Source: Terebella lapidaria (taxonomy: Eukaryota > Annelida > Polychaeta > Terebellida > Terebellidae). Taken from it: a stretch of 64,000 bases of DNA. The notes below the pieces were generated by a model. The model saw nothing but the letters and a program-made list of their open reading frames with translations, was not told the origin of the DNA and did not search any database. This document shows positions 36,401 to 48,400 of this stretch, in pieces (position 1 is the stretch's first letter; each line of letters opens with the position of its first letter). Position numbers and translations under genes: made by a program. The stretch covers positions 20,956,209 through 21,020,208 of the forward strand of contig OX424562.1 in assembly GCA_949152475.1 (NCBI GenBank), given 5' to 3'.

Positions 36401-39400
36401 CACACAGTTTATCGGCAATGGGGTCGGGTTGGCCGTTCACGAATTGCGCAATTACAGTTCGTTGCCGCGACGTTGGCGTAACGTCGTCGAACACTTGCTC
36501 CGCCAGGGCCTGGAGTCGCTCCATGTAGTGTTCCGCGTCCTCTTTTCGTTCCCGCTTGAGGAACGGGAAATCGTCCCGTTTGGACTGTCGACGGGGCTCG
36601 GGTTCCCAGCCCTCTAGGAGTTGGCGACGGAACTCTCCCCAGGGAGTTGCGACCGGGATATTGAGAGCTAGCGCTTCAGCGCGGCCGCGTAGCGTGCTCC
36701 GGAAGGTCGTCGTCTTGTTGAGGTCGGAGTAAGTAAAGGCCGCAGCGAATTGTTCGAAACTCCGAACGTATTGAGTGAGATTGCCCTCCTTAAAGGTCGC
36801 ACGCCATTGAGCCATTTTAGCCGTAGCCAACGTTTGGGGCTCAGACGTGAGTCTCTGTGGCGTGGGCGTGTCAACACTCACCGCAACTGGTGTAGTCGCT
36901 GTAGTGGCCGTCGGGGTCGGAACAGCCGAAGTCGCCGGAGCCGTCGTATCTGGGCCGATCGGGGTCGCGTTAGCGGGGGCGGTCGGTGCTGTCGTCGCGG
37001 AGACGGCGAGCGATGCGGCGGGTGGTGCCGTCGTGTGGCTGGGGTCGTGTGGTGCTTGTGCAGCGGGGGCCGGTTGACTGTATGGAGGCGTCACCCATGG
37101 TATCCCGACTGAGGGTGGGAATACAGCCGGTGGTGGATATCGGTATACCGATCCATCCGGGCATACACCATGGTACACTAATCCGGGTTGTGTACCATGA
37201 TAGCCGGTGTCAGCGATCACGCTGGGAACGCCACCATATCCAGGCGGTGGGTTCGCGTAGCCGACATGCGGTGAATAGTATCCGACAGCTACTCCATTTG
37301 GAACACCGCTTGTTGCGCCAGGGTATCCGACTGGCGGTACACCATATCCGTTGGTGTTTCCGACTGATTGTGAGATCGGAGGTCCGATCATTTGCACAAC
37401 ACTTTCTGCCGGAGCAGACACAACTTGATCTTGCGACGGATCGAAGCGCGGTTGTTCTCCGGTAGTCGGCGATGGTCGGTGCGTGGTCGGCGCGGGAGCG
37501 CGTGTGTCGGAAGTCGGCGTGTCGGGGTCGCAGAGTCGGCGACTTGATGTCGAGGGTGCTTGTCGGGGTCGCGCTTGTCGCATGGTGGCGCGAGGTTCCG
37601 CCATTGTGTCGCTGGGTCGTTGTTGTCGTAGCGGCGTCGCGATCCGGGTAGCGGTCGTCATCAGGATGTCTTCGGATGTCGCTCCCGTCTGGCTGGGTCG
37701 TGTGTACTCTACCACCGTAGGCTCGGTCGGTATGCGTGAGTACATTTCTGGCGCGGGGCCGTGTTGTCTCGGCGTCATGGACGGCGCCAGGGGTCGATTG
37801 GCCGAATAAGCGTTCGGCGGGGTCGATTCCGGAACATTGTCAGACTGACAAACCCACTGTCGTATCCGAGAGTTACTTGGTGGGTGCGTAACCATTGACG
37901 TGTCTATGGTTACCGGCCGAACGTCCACTGCTAATTGTTCTGGGTCGATATCACAATCTACGCTCGCTCTTTGACGTGAGCGCGTATAGTTTCTGTCGGC
38001 AAAGTCACTTTTCTGGGTCGCTCTAGCCGGCGTGGCCGAGTACGCTCTAGCGTGCGCACGCAGAATGTCACTTACTGTATGTGACGGGTCGAGCGGGTCT
38101 TCGTCTAGGAACTCCTGCACCAGGTCGGTAGGCGGCGAAAACGATCTCAGGGACGAATGGTCGCCAATGGAGTCGAAAAGGCCGGACGGTTGTTGCTCCT
38201 GCGACAGTGGAACTGTATCGCTCATGGCAACTGAGCGAGGGCCGGAAGGTCGGAAGGCCGGATTCGGATTGATCGTCACTTCATCATCCGTAGGGTCGAG
38301 TGGCTCACCGCGGGAGGCTCCCGGGGCCAATGCCATCAATGCCGGTCAGGTCTGGGTCGATAATCCGAGACTAGCTCAGATCCTGGTCGAACGGCGCCAA
38401 TGTGAAGAATATCGTTCACGGCCGATATCAAGCCGGTTTAACTGGGTCGTCGTGTGATACAATAAGCCGGCAGTTTCAATTTAACTGTTTATTGTGGTGA
38501 TAAAGACTGATGATCAATCACGCACAATCAGGGTCGCACTCTCACCTACGTCGGGTGATATCCCAGTCTATATTTCTATATTCCTAGTATAGTCCTTTAT
38601 ACAACTTGCACATATATCCGATAGATTATATATATTAATATCGACAGTCTCACAGGAACTTTTGTATACACGTCCTGCCACTGGGATTTACACTACACTT
38701 CTGCGCAGTAAAGCGGGGCCGAGGGACCATGTGGCTGTGTAATTTCCCGCCAAGTGTAAGCGGTGTTGTGATAGGTTGAATGTGTGGTGCAATGCGCTGA
38801 TGTCACCGGGAAAGTGGGTTTCCCCGGCTCGTGTCAATACTTGGAATGCCTGTATGTGTGCACGTGATGTATGGAGTATGTGTGTCAAGTTCTATGTTTA
38901 GAAGTCAGTGCATGTGAAGGTCAAGGTCGAGTAAATGGGGCCGAGTGTACCGAGCTAGCGGGGCCGCAGGTGCGTGGTTTGACCTGTGTATGTAACCATG
39001 ACTACATGGAGTTTATGCTTGTGATCGTATAGTGTGTACTTGTCCTGTATGTAAGTCATGTAGAATGAATGTTTGTTGTGGAAATGTGTAGTGCGCGGGA
39101 GGGACGGGAGTAACAGTCGCTAAAATTACTACATATGGATTTGTCTCCGTCGCGTCGCGTCCGCCGTACAAATTTTCTTGTGAACGCTATAGGTTGCAAA
39201 TCTTACCGATTCAGACATATCCTATAGTAAGATTCCGAAACGAATTGATTTCTGCTGCCAAAGCAACCAAATTGGCCTATTGGCGACACATTTTGTGTTC
39301 AAATTAGCTTGTTTAACACACATGGATTGTGAAGGCTCTACAGGTGGGAGTTTTCGATGAATGATGTGAAATCGCACAGTCTCGATGAGAAAAAGCGTCA

Positions 39401-42400
39401 CACGAAACCTTTAATTGTTTTTTCAGAATGATCGAATAAATAATAATCAGTTAACAGGATAACTGATTACAACCATTAAAAAACCCACTTTGACATGTGT
39501 GATCACTCCAGTACCCTTTATTGTGAAGCAAATGACACTGGATTCTTGTTAAGGATAGAGAACTGATGTTTTTGATAAAAACAGAGCAATATTACCAAAT
39601 AAGGTAACAATAGTTTTAGTTAAGTCTATCATTGACGATACTAAAAATAGTTAATATTTATTATTGTGCTCAACAAGGTAAAAGGTTCTGTCCAGTCGAG
39701 ATTTCATGGCTGTAACCAAATAAGTTAACATTATTTTTGCTACTGAAGTGTATTATTGGCCACAGTATGAATAATTAAGATTTAAAACGTTTGTTAATTA
39801 GCTCAACAAAGTAAATGTTCTGGTCCATAGAAATTTGAGAGTTGTTGTAATAATGGTCATATTATGAAATAAGTTAACATCATTTCAATAAAAATAGTTC
39901 AGACAAGGAGACAAGAAATATTTAACATTGAGCTCATAATTACGGAAGCGTATTAAGGCAACATGAATTTTTTTTTAATTCAATTTGTTGACTTATTATT
40001 AAATCGATAAATCGAGTTAATCATCTCGATAAATCGAGATAGTATCTCGATCAATCGAGTTAGTTATCTCGATCAATCGAGTTAGTTATCTCGATAAATC
40101 GAGTTAATTATCTAGATAAAAGTATAAAGTAAGTATATCATTGACGATATTAAAATTAGTTAATATTTATTATTGTGCTCAACAAGGTAAAAGGTTCTGT
40201 CCAGTCGAGATTTCATGGCTGTAACCAAATAAGTTAACATTATTTTTGCTACTGAAGTGTATTATTGGCCACAGTATGAATAATTAAGATTTAAAACGTT
40301 TGTTAATTAGCTCAACAAAGTAAATGTTCTGGTCCATAGAAATTTGAGAGTTGTTGTAATAATGGTCATATTATGAAATAAGTTAACATCATTTCAATAA
40401 AAATAGTTCAGACAAGGAGACAAGAAATATTTAACATTGAGCTCATAATTACGGAAGCGTATTAAGGCAACATGAATTTTTTTTTAATTCAATTTGTTGA
40501 CTTATTATTAAATCGATAAATCGAGTTAATCATCTCGATAAATCGAGATAGTATCTCGATCAATCGAGTTAGTTATCTCGATCAATCGAGTTAGTTATCT
40601 CGATAAATCGAGTTAATTATCTAGATAAAAGTATAAAGTAAGTATATCATTGACGATACTAAAAATAGTTAATATTTATTATTGTGCTCAACAAGGTAAA
40701 AGGTTCTGTCCAGTCGAGATTTCATGGCTGTAACCAAATAAGTTAACATTATTTTTGCTACTGAAGTGTATTATTGGCCACAGTATGAATAATTAAGATT
40801 TAAAACGTTTGTTAATTAGCTCAACAAAGTAAATGTTCTGGTCCATAGAAATTTGAGAGTTGTTGTAATAATGGTCATATTATGAAATAAGTTAACATCA
40901 TTTCAATAAAAATAGTTCAGACAAGGAGACAAGAAATATTTAACATTGAGCTCATAATTACGGAAGCGTATTAAGGCAACATGAATTTTTTTTTAATTCA
41001 ATTTGTTGACTTATTATTAAATCGATAAATCGAGTTAATCATCTCGATAAATCGAGATAGTATCTCGATCAATCGAGTTAGTTATCTCGATCAATCGAGT
41101 TAGTTATCTCGATAAATCGAGTTAATTATCTAGATAAAAGTATAAAGTAAGTATATCATTGACGATACTAAAAATAGTTAATATTTATTATTGTGCTCAA
41201 CAAGGTAAAAGGTTCTGTCCAGTCGAGATTTCATGGCTGTAACCAAATAAGTTAACATTATTTTTGCTAGTGAAGTGTATTATTGGCCACAATAAGATTA
41301 ATTAAGATTTAAAACGTTTGCTAATTAGCTCAACAAAGTAAATGTTCTGGTCCATAGAAATTTGAGAGTTGTTGTAATAATGGTCATATTATGAAATAAG
41401 TTAACATCATTTCAATAAAAATAGTTCAGACAAGGAGACAAGAAATATTTAACATTGACCTCAAAATTACGGAAGCATATTAGGGCAACATGAGTTTTTT
41501 TAAATTCAATTTGTTGACTTATTATTAAATCGATAAATCGAGTTAATTATCTCGATAAATCGAGATAGTATCTCGATAAATCGAGTTAATTATCTCGAAA
41601 AATCGAGTTAATTGTCTAGATAAATCGAGATATTATCTCGATAAATCGACTTAAGACTCAGACTCTAGTTAAAGTAGAAGTAAAATGAATATGCATCGAC
41701 CATAATTTGGGCGAGCCATACCATTTCATTGGTTACCTTGGCAACAATAAGACAAAGAAAATATACTGATTACACATATTGAAAACTATATGGAGTATTA
41801 TGATTAACAATCATCACATTAATCACTGAAATAATGCCAAACTATCCAATTGAAGAAGCCGTTCCAGATAACGTTGCGAATATACCTAATTCCATGTTTA
41901 ATAGCTAATTAATTTTGAAAAAAAATACCAATTTCATTCATGAGCATGTTACATCTTCAAGAGATAGTGATAAAGTAACTTCACTGTAATTTTTAATTCG
42001 CTAGATTGGTCTGTATTATTCAATATTTAACGTTATAATGGTCGATCATATAAGACTACTCAATATAGTGTTCAATATGAATAATGTGACTCTAAACATA
42101 TTCCCATTTTATTTTAACTTTGAATGCCTAAGACATAACTCGATTTATCGAGATAACTAACTCGATTTATCGAACTGATATCTCGATTTATCGAGATAAT
42201 GAGTCGATTTATCGAGATAATATCTCGATTTATCGAAATAAGTCGATTCATCAAGATAATTATCTCAATAAAATTAACTCGATTTATCGATATAATATCT
42301 CGATTTATCAAGATAATTATCGAGAAAATTAACTCGATTTATCGATATAATTGACTCGATTAATCGAGATAATAAGTCAATTCATCGAGATAATATCTCG

Positions 42401-45400
42401 ATTTATCAAGATGATAAGTCGATTTATCGAAATAATATCTCGATTTATCGAGATAATAAGTCGACAAATGGAGTTGAAAAAAAACTCATATGGCCCTAAT
42501 GTGCTAAGTTGAGATTTCATGGCTGTAGCCAAATAAGTTAACATTATTATTGCTATTTCGGGCTATTTCGTTGAACAGAATATAATAGTTAAGACTTGTA
42601 GAAACAATTATTACTGAGTTCAACAATGTAAAGGTTTTGACCAGTATAGATTTATGGGTGTAACTGAATAAGTTAACATTAATTTTACTAGTTAAGTCTA
42701 TTATTAACCACAACAAAAATATTAAGACAAGAAACATGTATTATTGGGCTCAACAAAGTAAAGATTTTGTCCAGTAAAGATTGCAATTCTGTAATAAGTT
42801 AACATCAATTTTACTAGTGAAGTCTATTATTGACCACAATAACATTAGTTGGTACAAGAAACATTTATTATTGGGCTCAACAAGGTAAAGGTTATCAAGA
42901 TATCCTTGATATCTTTGAATTTCTATGTCCGTAGAAATTTGATGGTTGTTGCAATAATGGTCATATTATGAAATAAGTTTTTTAACATTTTTTAACAACA
43001 ACATCTATAACATTATTTTTTGCTAGTTGAGTCTATTAAAGCTGCTGCCTTCGAATGTATGCAATATTTTTTTCAAAACCAAGTTTTTGTTGAACACATC
43101 TAATGCAATATAACAAAAGGTGTGCTCAATGATTTTTACGATTAATGTCCGTCCGAGTTGTTCTTTCATCCGTTTTAGTGCCCATTTTGTACCGGTTTTG
43201 TAAATAAACAAACGAAGTGCATCCATCAAACCTGAATGTAAAGAAATGCTCAAATCGCGCTTAAAAGTCCACATCGAGTACATTTTCCAGGTCGTATGTG
43301 TATATATAGTGTAGTTGTGAGAAAATAATCAGCGATATACCATGATGTGCGTGGAATTGTCAATCTCGCACCTCTATGCTTTGTTTACATCTGCGTGTGA
43401 TGGATATAGTTCCTGTATTTACGCGAGAACCGCCTGTTCAAATGAGCAACATTTCCCTGAGGACTGGTTATTTTCATTACATTTGATGTGAGTACGTTTC
43501 ATTCAGCTAGTTTAGGATGTTCGGTATGAAATATAGTTTTAAAAAAATATTGATTGGTTTCGAAGGCAGCTGCTTTAATAATTCGGGGGCGTTATGGATG
43601 TTAGATCCAAGCGGATGTCAGTGACCGGAGAGCGTCTAATCAACAGCATCTATCACTCAGTTAATCTATTTGCATTTTGTGTTTGTACCTAAATGTTTTC
43701 GGTGTAGCAGAGAATATTCACACAAAACTAACAGGATAACCTTGTTGGTAACAAGCGCGCTGACTGGATGCTCCCCCCCCCCACCCCTAGACAGGATGCT
43801 ACCCCCCCCCCCCCCCCCAGACTGCTCATTTGCCCCGAACTTCAAAATTGCTTATGATTGGCATTCAGGATATACATTTAAAACTAATTTAGCTTCCGGG
43901 TCGTTTGAACCAAGGCCGAATGGGATTCGCGCATCCGTGCTCATCATATTACATGGTCCTAATATGTACTCTTCCAGATTCGCACCCCTCCCTAATTATC
44001 TAGTTACGGGCCTGTGGGCATTCTGACGAATAACATACATATTGGTTTACTTGTATCCTCTGACAGCACATCGGTACGACCCTGGAAGTCCCGGATTACG
44101 ACTATGCGGCGACCTTGACAAAGCTCTCCGGAACTGCTGATGTCTTCATCGATGATCCGGATGGTATAGTACTATCGTGTTATTATTTTAACTGACATAA
44201 ATGTCGAGTGTGAAATATAATTGTGATCCAGTAAAACATATTTTATTTCATGTTAACGTGAAATGACGTAAGGTTTTGAAAATAATTATCTGTTTGGGAA
44301 GTGTTGTCAAATACATTCAACATAGGCCACTACTTTGAAGGTTGTGAAAGGCTGTGATTCACGGGTGTCATGCATAAATACAAAAGTTGTTGAGGTTATT
44401 TACACCAGTTCCTGAGATACTGCGGCGTATTGATTTTCACTTGGGGTCACTATTGATTTTCAAATTTGTCCTTGAAATTTTGTGAGCCAAAAGGGTCACC
44501 CTCGCTCAATAAAGCGTTCATTTCCAGGTGTGTATGCATTCTATTCACGTTGAAGTTCACATATATAGAATACGATATACAATTCTCCTTCTTGATTTTG
44601 TTGCCCCATAAAGGTCAATTACACCATAACTGATAAAACGGATCATTCGAGATCGTTCCTTCATTAAGTCCAAATCACCCAATCGAAAATTGGAAATCTT
44701 TTTGCAAGGAACACTTACCCTGAGTGGTTACGTCAAGGTCTGCCGTCAAAGACAATGTCATGTGAGATAGGCCTTGATCTTATCTACACTGTGCATTTGG
44801 TTTGAAGTGTCCACGACGAACGCAACAGAAGTTAGTACCAATCACATGTATATGTTTTTATCAATCAGTCAATCAGAACTGTATGTGAAATGCACGCTGC
44901 GATAAGTCATTCAGATACAGTCCAACACAATGAAATGAGTCATTTGATTTTATCACATGCTATAAATTTATCTTAGGCCTAAAAAATATTAATTTCCTGT
45001 TTCTCGTCCCCGCCCGCCTGTGTTCAAAAGCAGCCTCCTGGATTTTTTTATTTGCGATTCTCAAATAAAAAATAAAGAGTGTTCCCGCCCCTATTTTGAG
45101 GATAGTGAATGATCGAGAAACCGAATCTACATCTACATCTACATCTACATTTATTGAACAAAGTCCACAAGTGGATATCGCGTTCAAGGAGCTGAGCATT
45201 GCATGGGGTGTTACATGTTAGAACATATGATATAGTAAGTATACAGTGAGAACATATACACAATTTTAATACTAGCGGTAAATCAGTCCAGATTTGTGAA
45301 TATTTTGAGTTTATTTACACTGATCTCCATCCAGCTAGATTAGCCTTAAAGTTCTCAAGCGTAGAGGCTTGGATAGCAGCTGCTGGAAGACTGTTCCACA

Positions 45401-48400
45401 AGCGTGCGGCCCGGGGCACAAAAGAGTGCTGGTATGAGATGAGGTTGGACTGTGGGACAGTCAGAGTGTCCTGGTGAGATCTGGACCGCCGAGCCCTCGT
45501 AGGTGCAGGCTGGGGGATGCAGTCAGGTGATAAGACTGACAGGCCGTGCCTGCCTTTGTAAAGCAAGGTTACGGTGCTAGTGTTCCTTCTGTGCTGTAGT
45601 GATGGCCAGCCCAAATCGGCGATCATCTCCGTGACACTGTCCTTGGCCGGATCAGACCACAGGTGGCGCTTGCCCATCACAAACCGTGCTGCTGACCTCT
45701 GTACCTTCTCCAGCCGGTTGATGTCCTGCTTGTAGTAAGGGTCCCAGATTGCACCCCCGTACTCCATAATGGGGCGCACCAGAGACATATAGGCCTTCTG
45801 TTTAATGAGCCGTGGGCACTGCCCTATATTCCGCCACAAGAAACCAAGAGATCGTCGAGCCTTGGCCGCTGTACTGTTTATGTGAGGAGACCATGACAGC
45901 TTGTTGGTAATTGTCACTCCAAGATACGAAGCAGCATCAGTCCACTCCAGGACTTCATTACCCATGTAGTAGTCACCGTCCACAACATACTTCCGTGCAT
46001 TTGTGACACGCATGACGTGACATTTTTTAACATTAAATGCCATCTGCCACTTTCCTGCCCAGTTCATCAGGTGGTCCAGATCCTGTTGCAGCAGCCGCAC
46101 GTCCTCGGATGATCTAATCACCCTGTAAACAAGGCAATCGTCTGCAAACAGTTTGATGGTAGATGTTGTATTGAGCCCAATGTCATTTATATAGAGCAAA
46201 AATAACATGGGCCCCATGACGGACCCCTGAGGGACCCCCGATGTCACCGGCGAGAAGTCTGATGTTGCCCCGTCCACCACAACTGCCTGTGACCTGCCAC
46301 TGAGAAAATCCCGGATCCAACCGAGCGTGTCACCACAGATGCCGTAGTGTTCGATTTTCCGTAGAAGGCGTTCATGTGGCACTTTATCAAACGCTTTAGA
46401 AAAGTCTAACACGGCCATGTCGACTTGGTGTTTCGTGTTGAGGGCACCAGCCAGGTCATTGCATACAGCAACCAGCTGTGTTTCACATGAACGGCCGGCC
46501 CTAAAGCCGTGTTGATAGTCCATAAGCACTTGATGTCTGTCAAGGTGGTTCATGATGTTGCTAACTAGGATGTGTTCCAGGAGCTTGCACAACAAGCAAG
46601 TCAGGGACACTGGCCTGTAGTTAGCTGGGTCACTTCTCTTCCCCTTTTTGAAAATGGGTGTTACGTAGGCGGATTTCCAGTCTTGTGGCAATGAGCGCGT
46701 GTCGAGCGACTGTTGAAAGATGAAGGCGACCATCAAGGAGATTGAGGTGGCAGACTCCACCAGTACTCTGGCAGTGATGTTGTCTGGTCCGCCCGCCTTC
46801 CGGACCTTCATCTTTTGTAGCAGTGTCTCAACTCCATGTCGTGCTATCCGGATGGGGTCCATTGCTGGTATCGCAGAACCTTCCAGAGATGGAATGCTCT
46901 GTATATCCTCCCTGGTGAATACGGAAGTGAACTGACTGTTTAATGCTCCAGACTTGGCCTCAGCACTAATTGCTTGCCCAGATGGTGTGTTGAGCGTTGC
47001 TACGCCAGTGAACTCTGTATTCTTCTCCTTCACAAAGCGCCAGAAACTTTTAGAAGTTTTCTCATCAGGATCAAAAAGATGGTTTAGATAGTCCATGTAT
47101 GCTGTGTGAAGCGAGGTCTGTACAAGCTTCCTCAACTTCCTGAACTTGGCCCATGAATTATTATCCTGGAGACGCTTGGCGGAGTTGTATGCCCGGTGCT
47201 TCCTGGCGATCAGTCTCTTGATATTGCGACTAATCCATGGTAGTTCCCTTCGATTGCCCACTTGTTTCGTTGGGATGTTTCGGCCTACTGTGGACAACAA
47301 ACAAGTTTTAAAAAACGTCCAGTTCTGCTCAACAGTGAAATTGGAAGGGGTTCGGGCCATGAACTGCTCCTCACACTTGAGCATATCCGACCTGATTTGT
47401 TCCCAGTCAGCTTTTTTATAGACTGGGACATTACGAGGGGCCCTCTTGTTATGTATTACTGTGATGTTGACATCCATTATCACTGCGTGATCGTGGTCAC
47501 TCACACCTGGTGCCGTGTCACATGACTGTGTGAGTCCGGGCATATTCGAGAATGCTAGATCCAAGATGTTTGCCCCTCTTGTTGGCCTGGTGACTTGTTG
47601 ATCTAGGTTAAACTTGTCAGCCAAACTTAATACCGCCTCACACTGTTGAATCACAGCATGCAACTTAAGGCCCAGTCACACTGAGTCGTACGATTTTATG
47701 GTCGCACTATCAGGTTCAAATTTGCTGAGTTACGACTGATCACCAGTGATCGCCACTGCAATCGATTGGTGGTGAGCTTGGTGGCACGATCGCGGAAAGA
47801 ATGGAAAAGATTGATAGCAAGCAATCGTACGACCACGTCGCAGCGACCACCGACCTGTCGTGCCTTCAGTCATAGCGACCACAGACCTGTCGTATCTTCA
47901 GTCGTAGCGACCACCGACCTGTCATACAACCAGTCGTTGCAATCAATGACCAGTCGTACGATAAATCGCGACCTGACGCACGACCGTCCATCTGATTAGA
48001 CAGAAGGGCACAAAACTTGAACAGAAACCATATTGTGCAGTTTTATAGTTTAGAAAACACGCTGGAAAATGTTGTTGTGTTGGGTAAAATATTTTTCACT
48101 GCGCTTTTTATCCTCCTTTTGGGAAGCTTCAAATCGGTGGTACCACCAATACGACCATCAAGGTCGTACTACCAGTCGGTACAGGTCGTAAATAATCGCA
48201 CCACTGATCATGAAGTTGTACGACTGATTGCACCACTAGTCGCCAGGTTGTACGACTAGCAGCACGACCATTTTGACTAGTCAATAATGGGCGACAATGT
48301 CCGATTGATGGTGCCACCTTACCCGACTGGTGGCACGATTGTGCAAGACCGTCGTGCGACCAGAGATGGTGGGTTGGAAGTTTTGAACATGTACATCGAC

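Larger units (their letters stand above)
25742..39133 (-). mobile_element. complete 13.4-kb Ty3/gypsy-type LTR retrotransposon with a third ORF
   Basis: Minus-strand element. Order in its own direction: 5' LTR (39133-38401), primer site, gag (38336-35760), pol (overlapping gag in the -1 frame, to 31228), a 1.45-kb gap, a third ORF (29779-26981), polypurine stretch, 3' LTR (26474-25742). Both LTRs are 733 bp and I find no difference between them. The flanking duplication TATG is at 25738-25741 and 39134-39137. Protease-RT-RNase H-integrase order with YLDD and a GPW/GPY-type integrase tail places it in Ty3/gypsy. All three frames are open, so it may be active or very recently so. It lies antisense in intron 4 of the AMOP gene. 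Confidence 0.95.

Noticed and set aside
31302..38457. Plus-strand ORFs within the retrotransposon
   Set aside because: Shadows of gag and pol on the opposite strand, kept open by the GC-rich coding composition.
42114..42475. CRISPR-like array of short regular repeats
   Set aside because: Units are self-palindromic, abut without unique spacers, and lie in animal DNA without cas genes.
43670..44026. 118-codon frame ahead of AMOP exon 5
   Set aside because: Spans poly-C tracts and has no link to the exon that begins at 44067.
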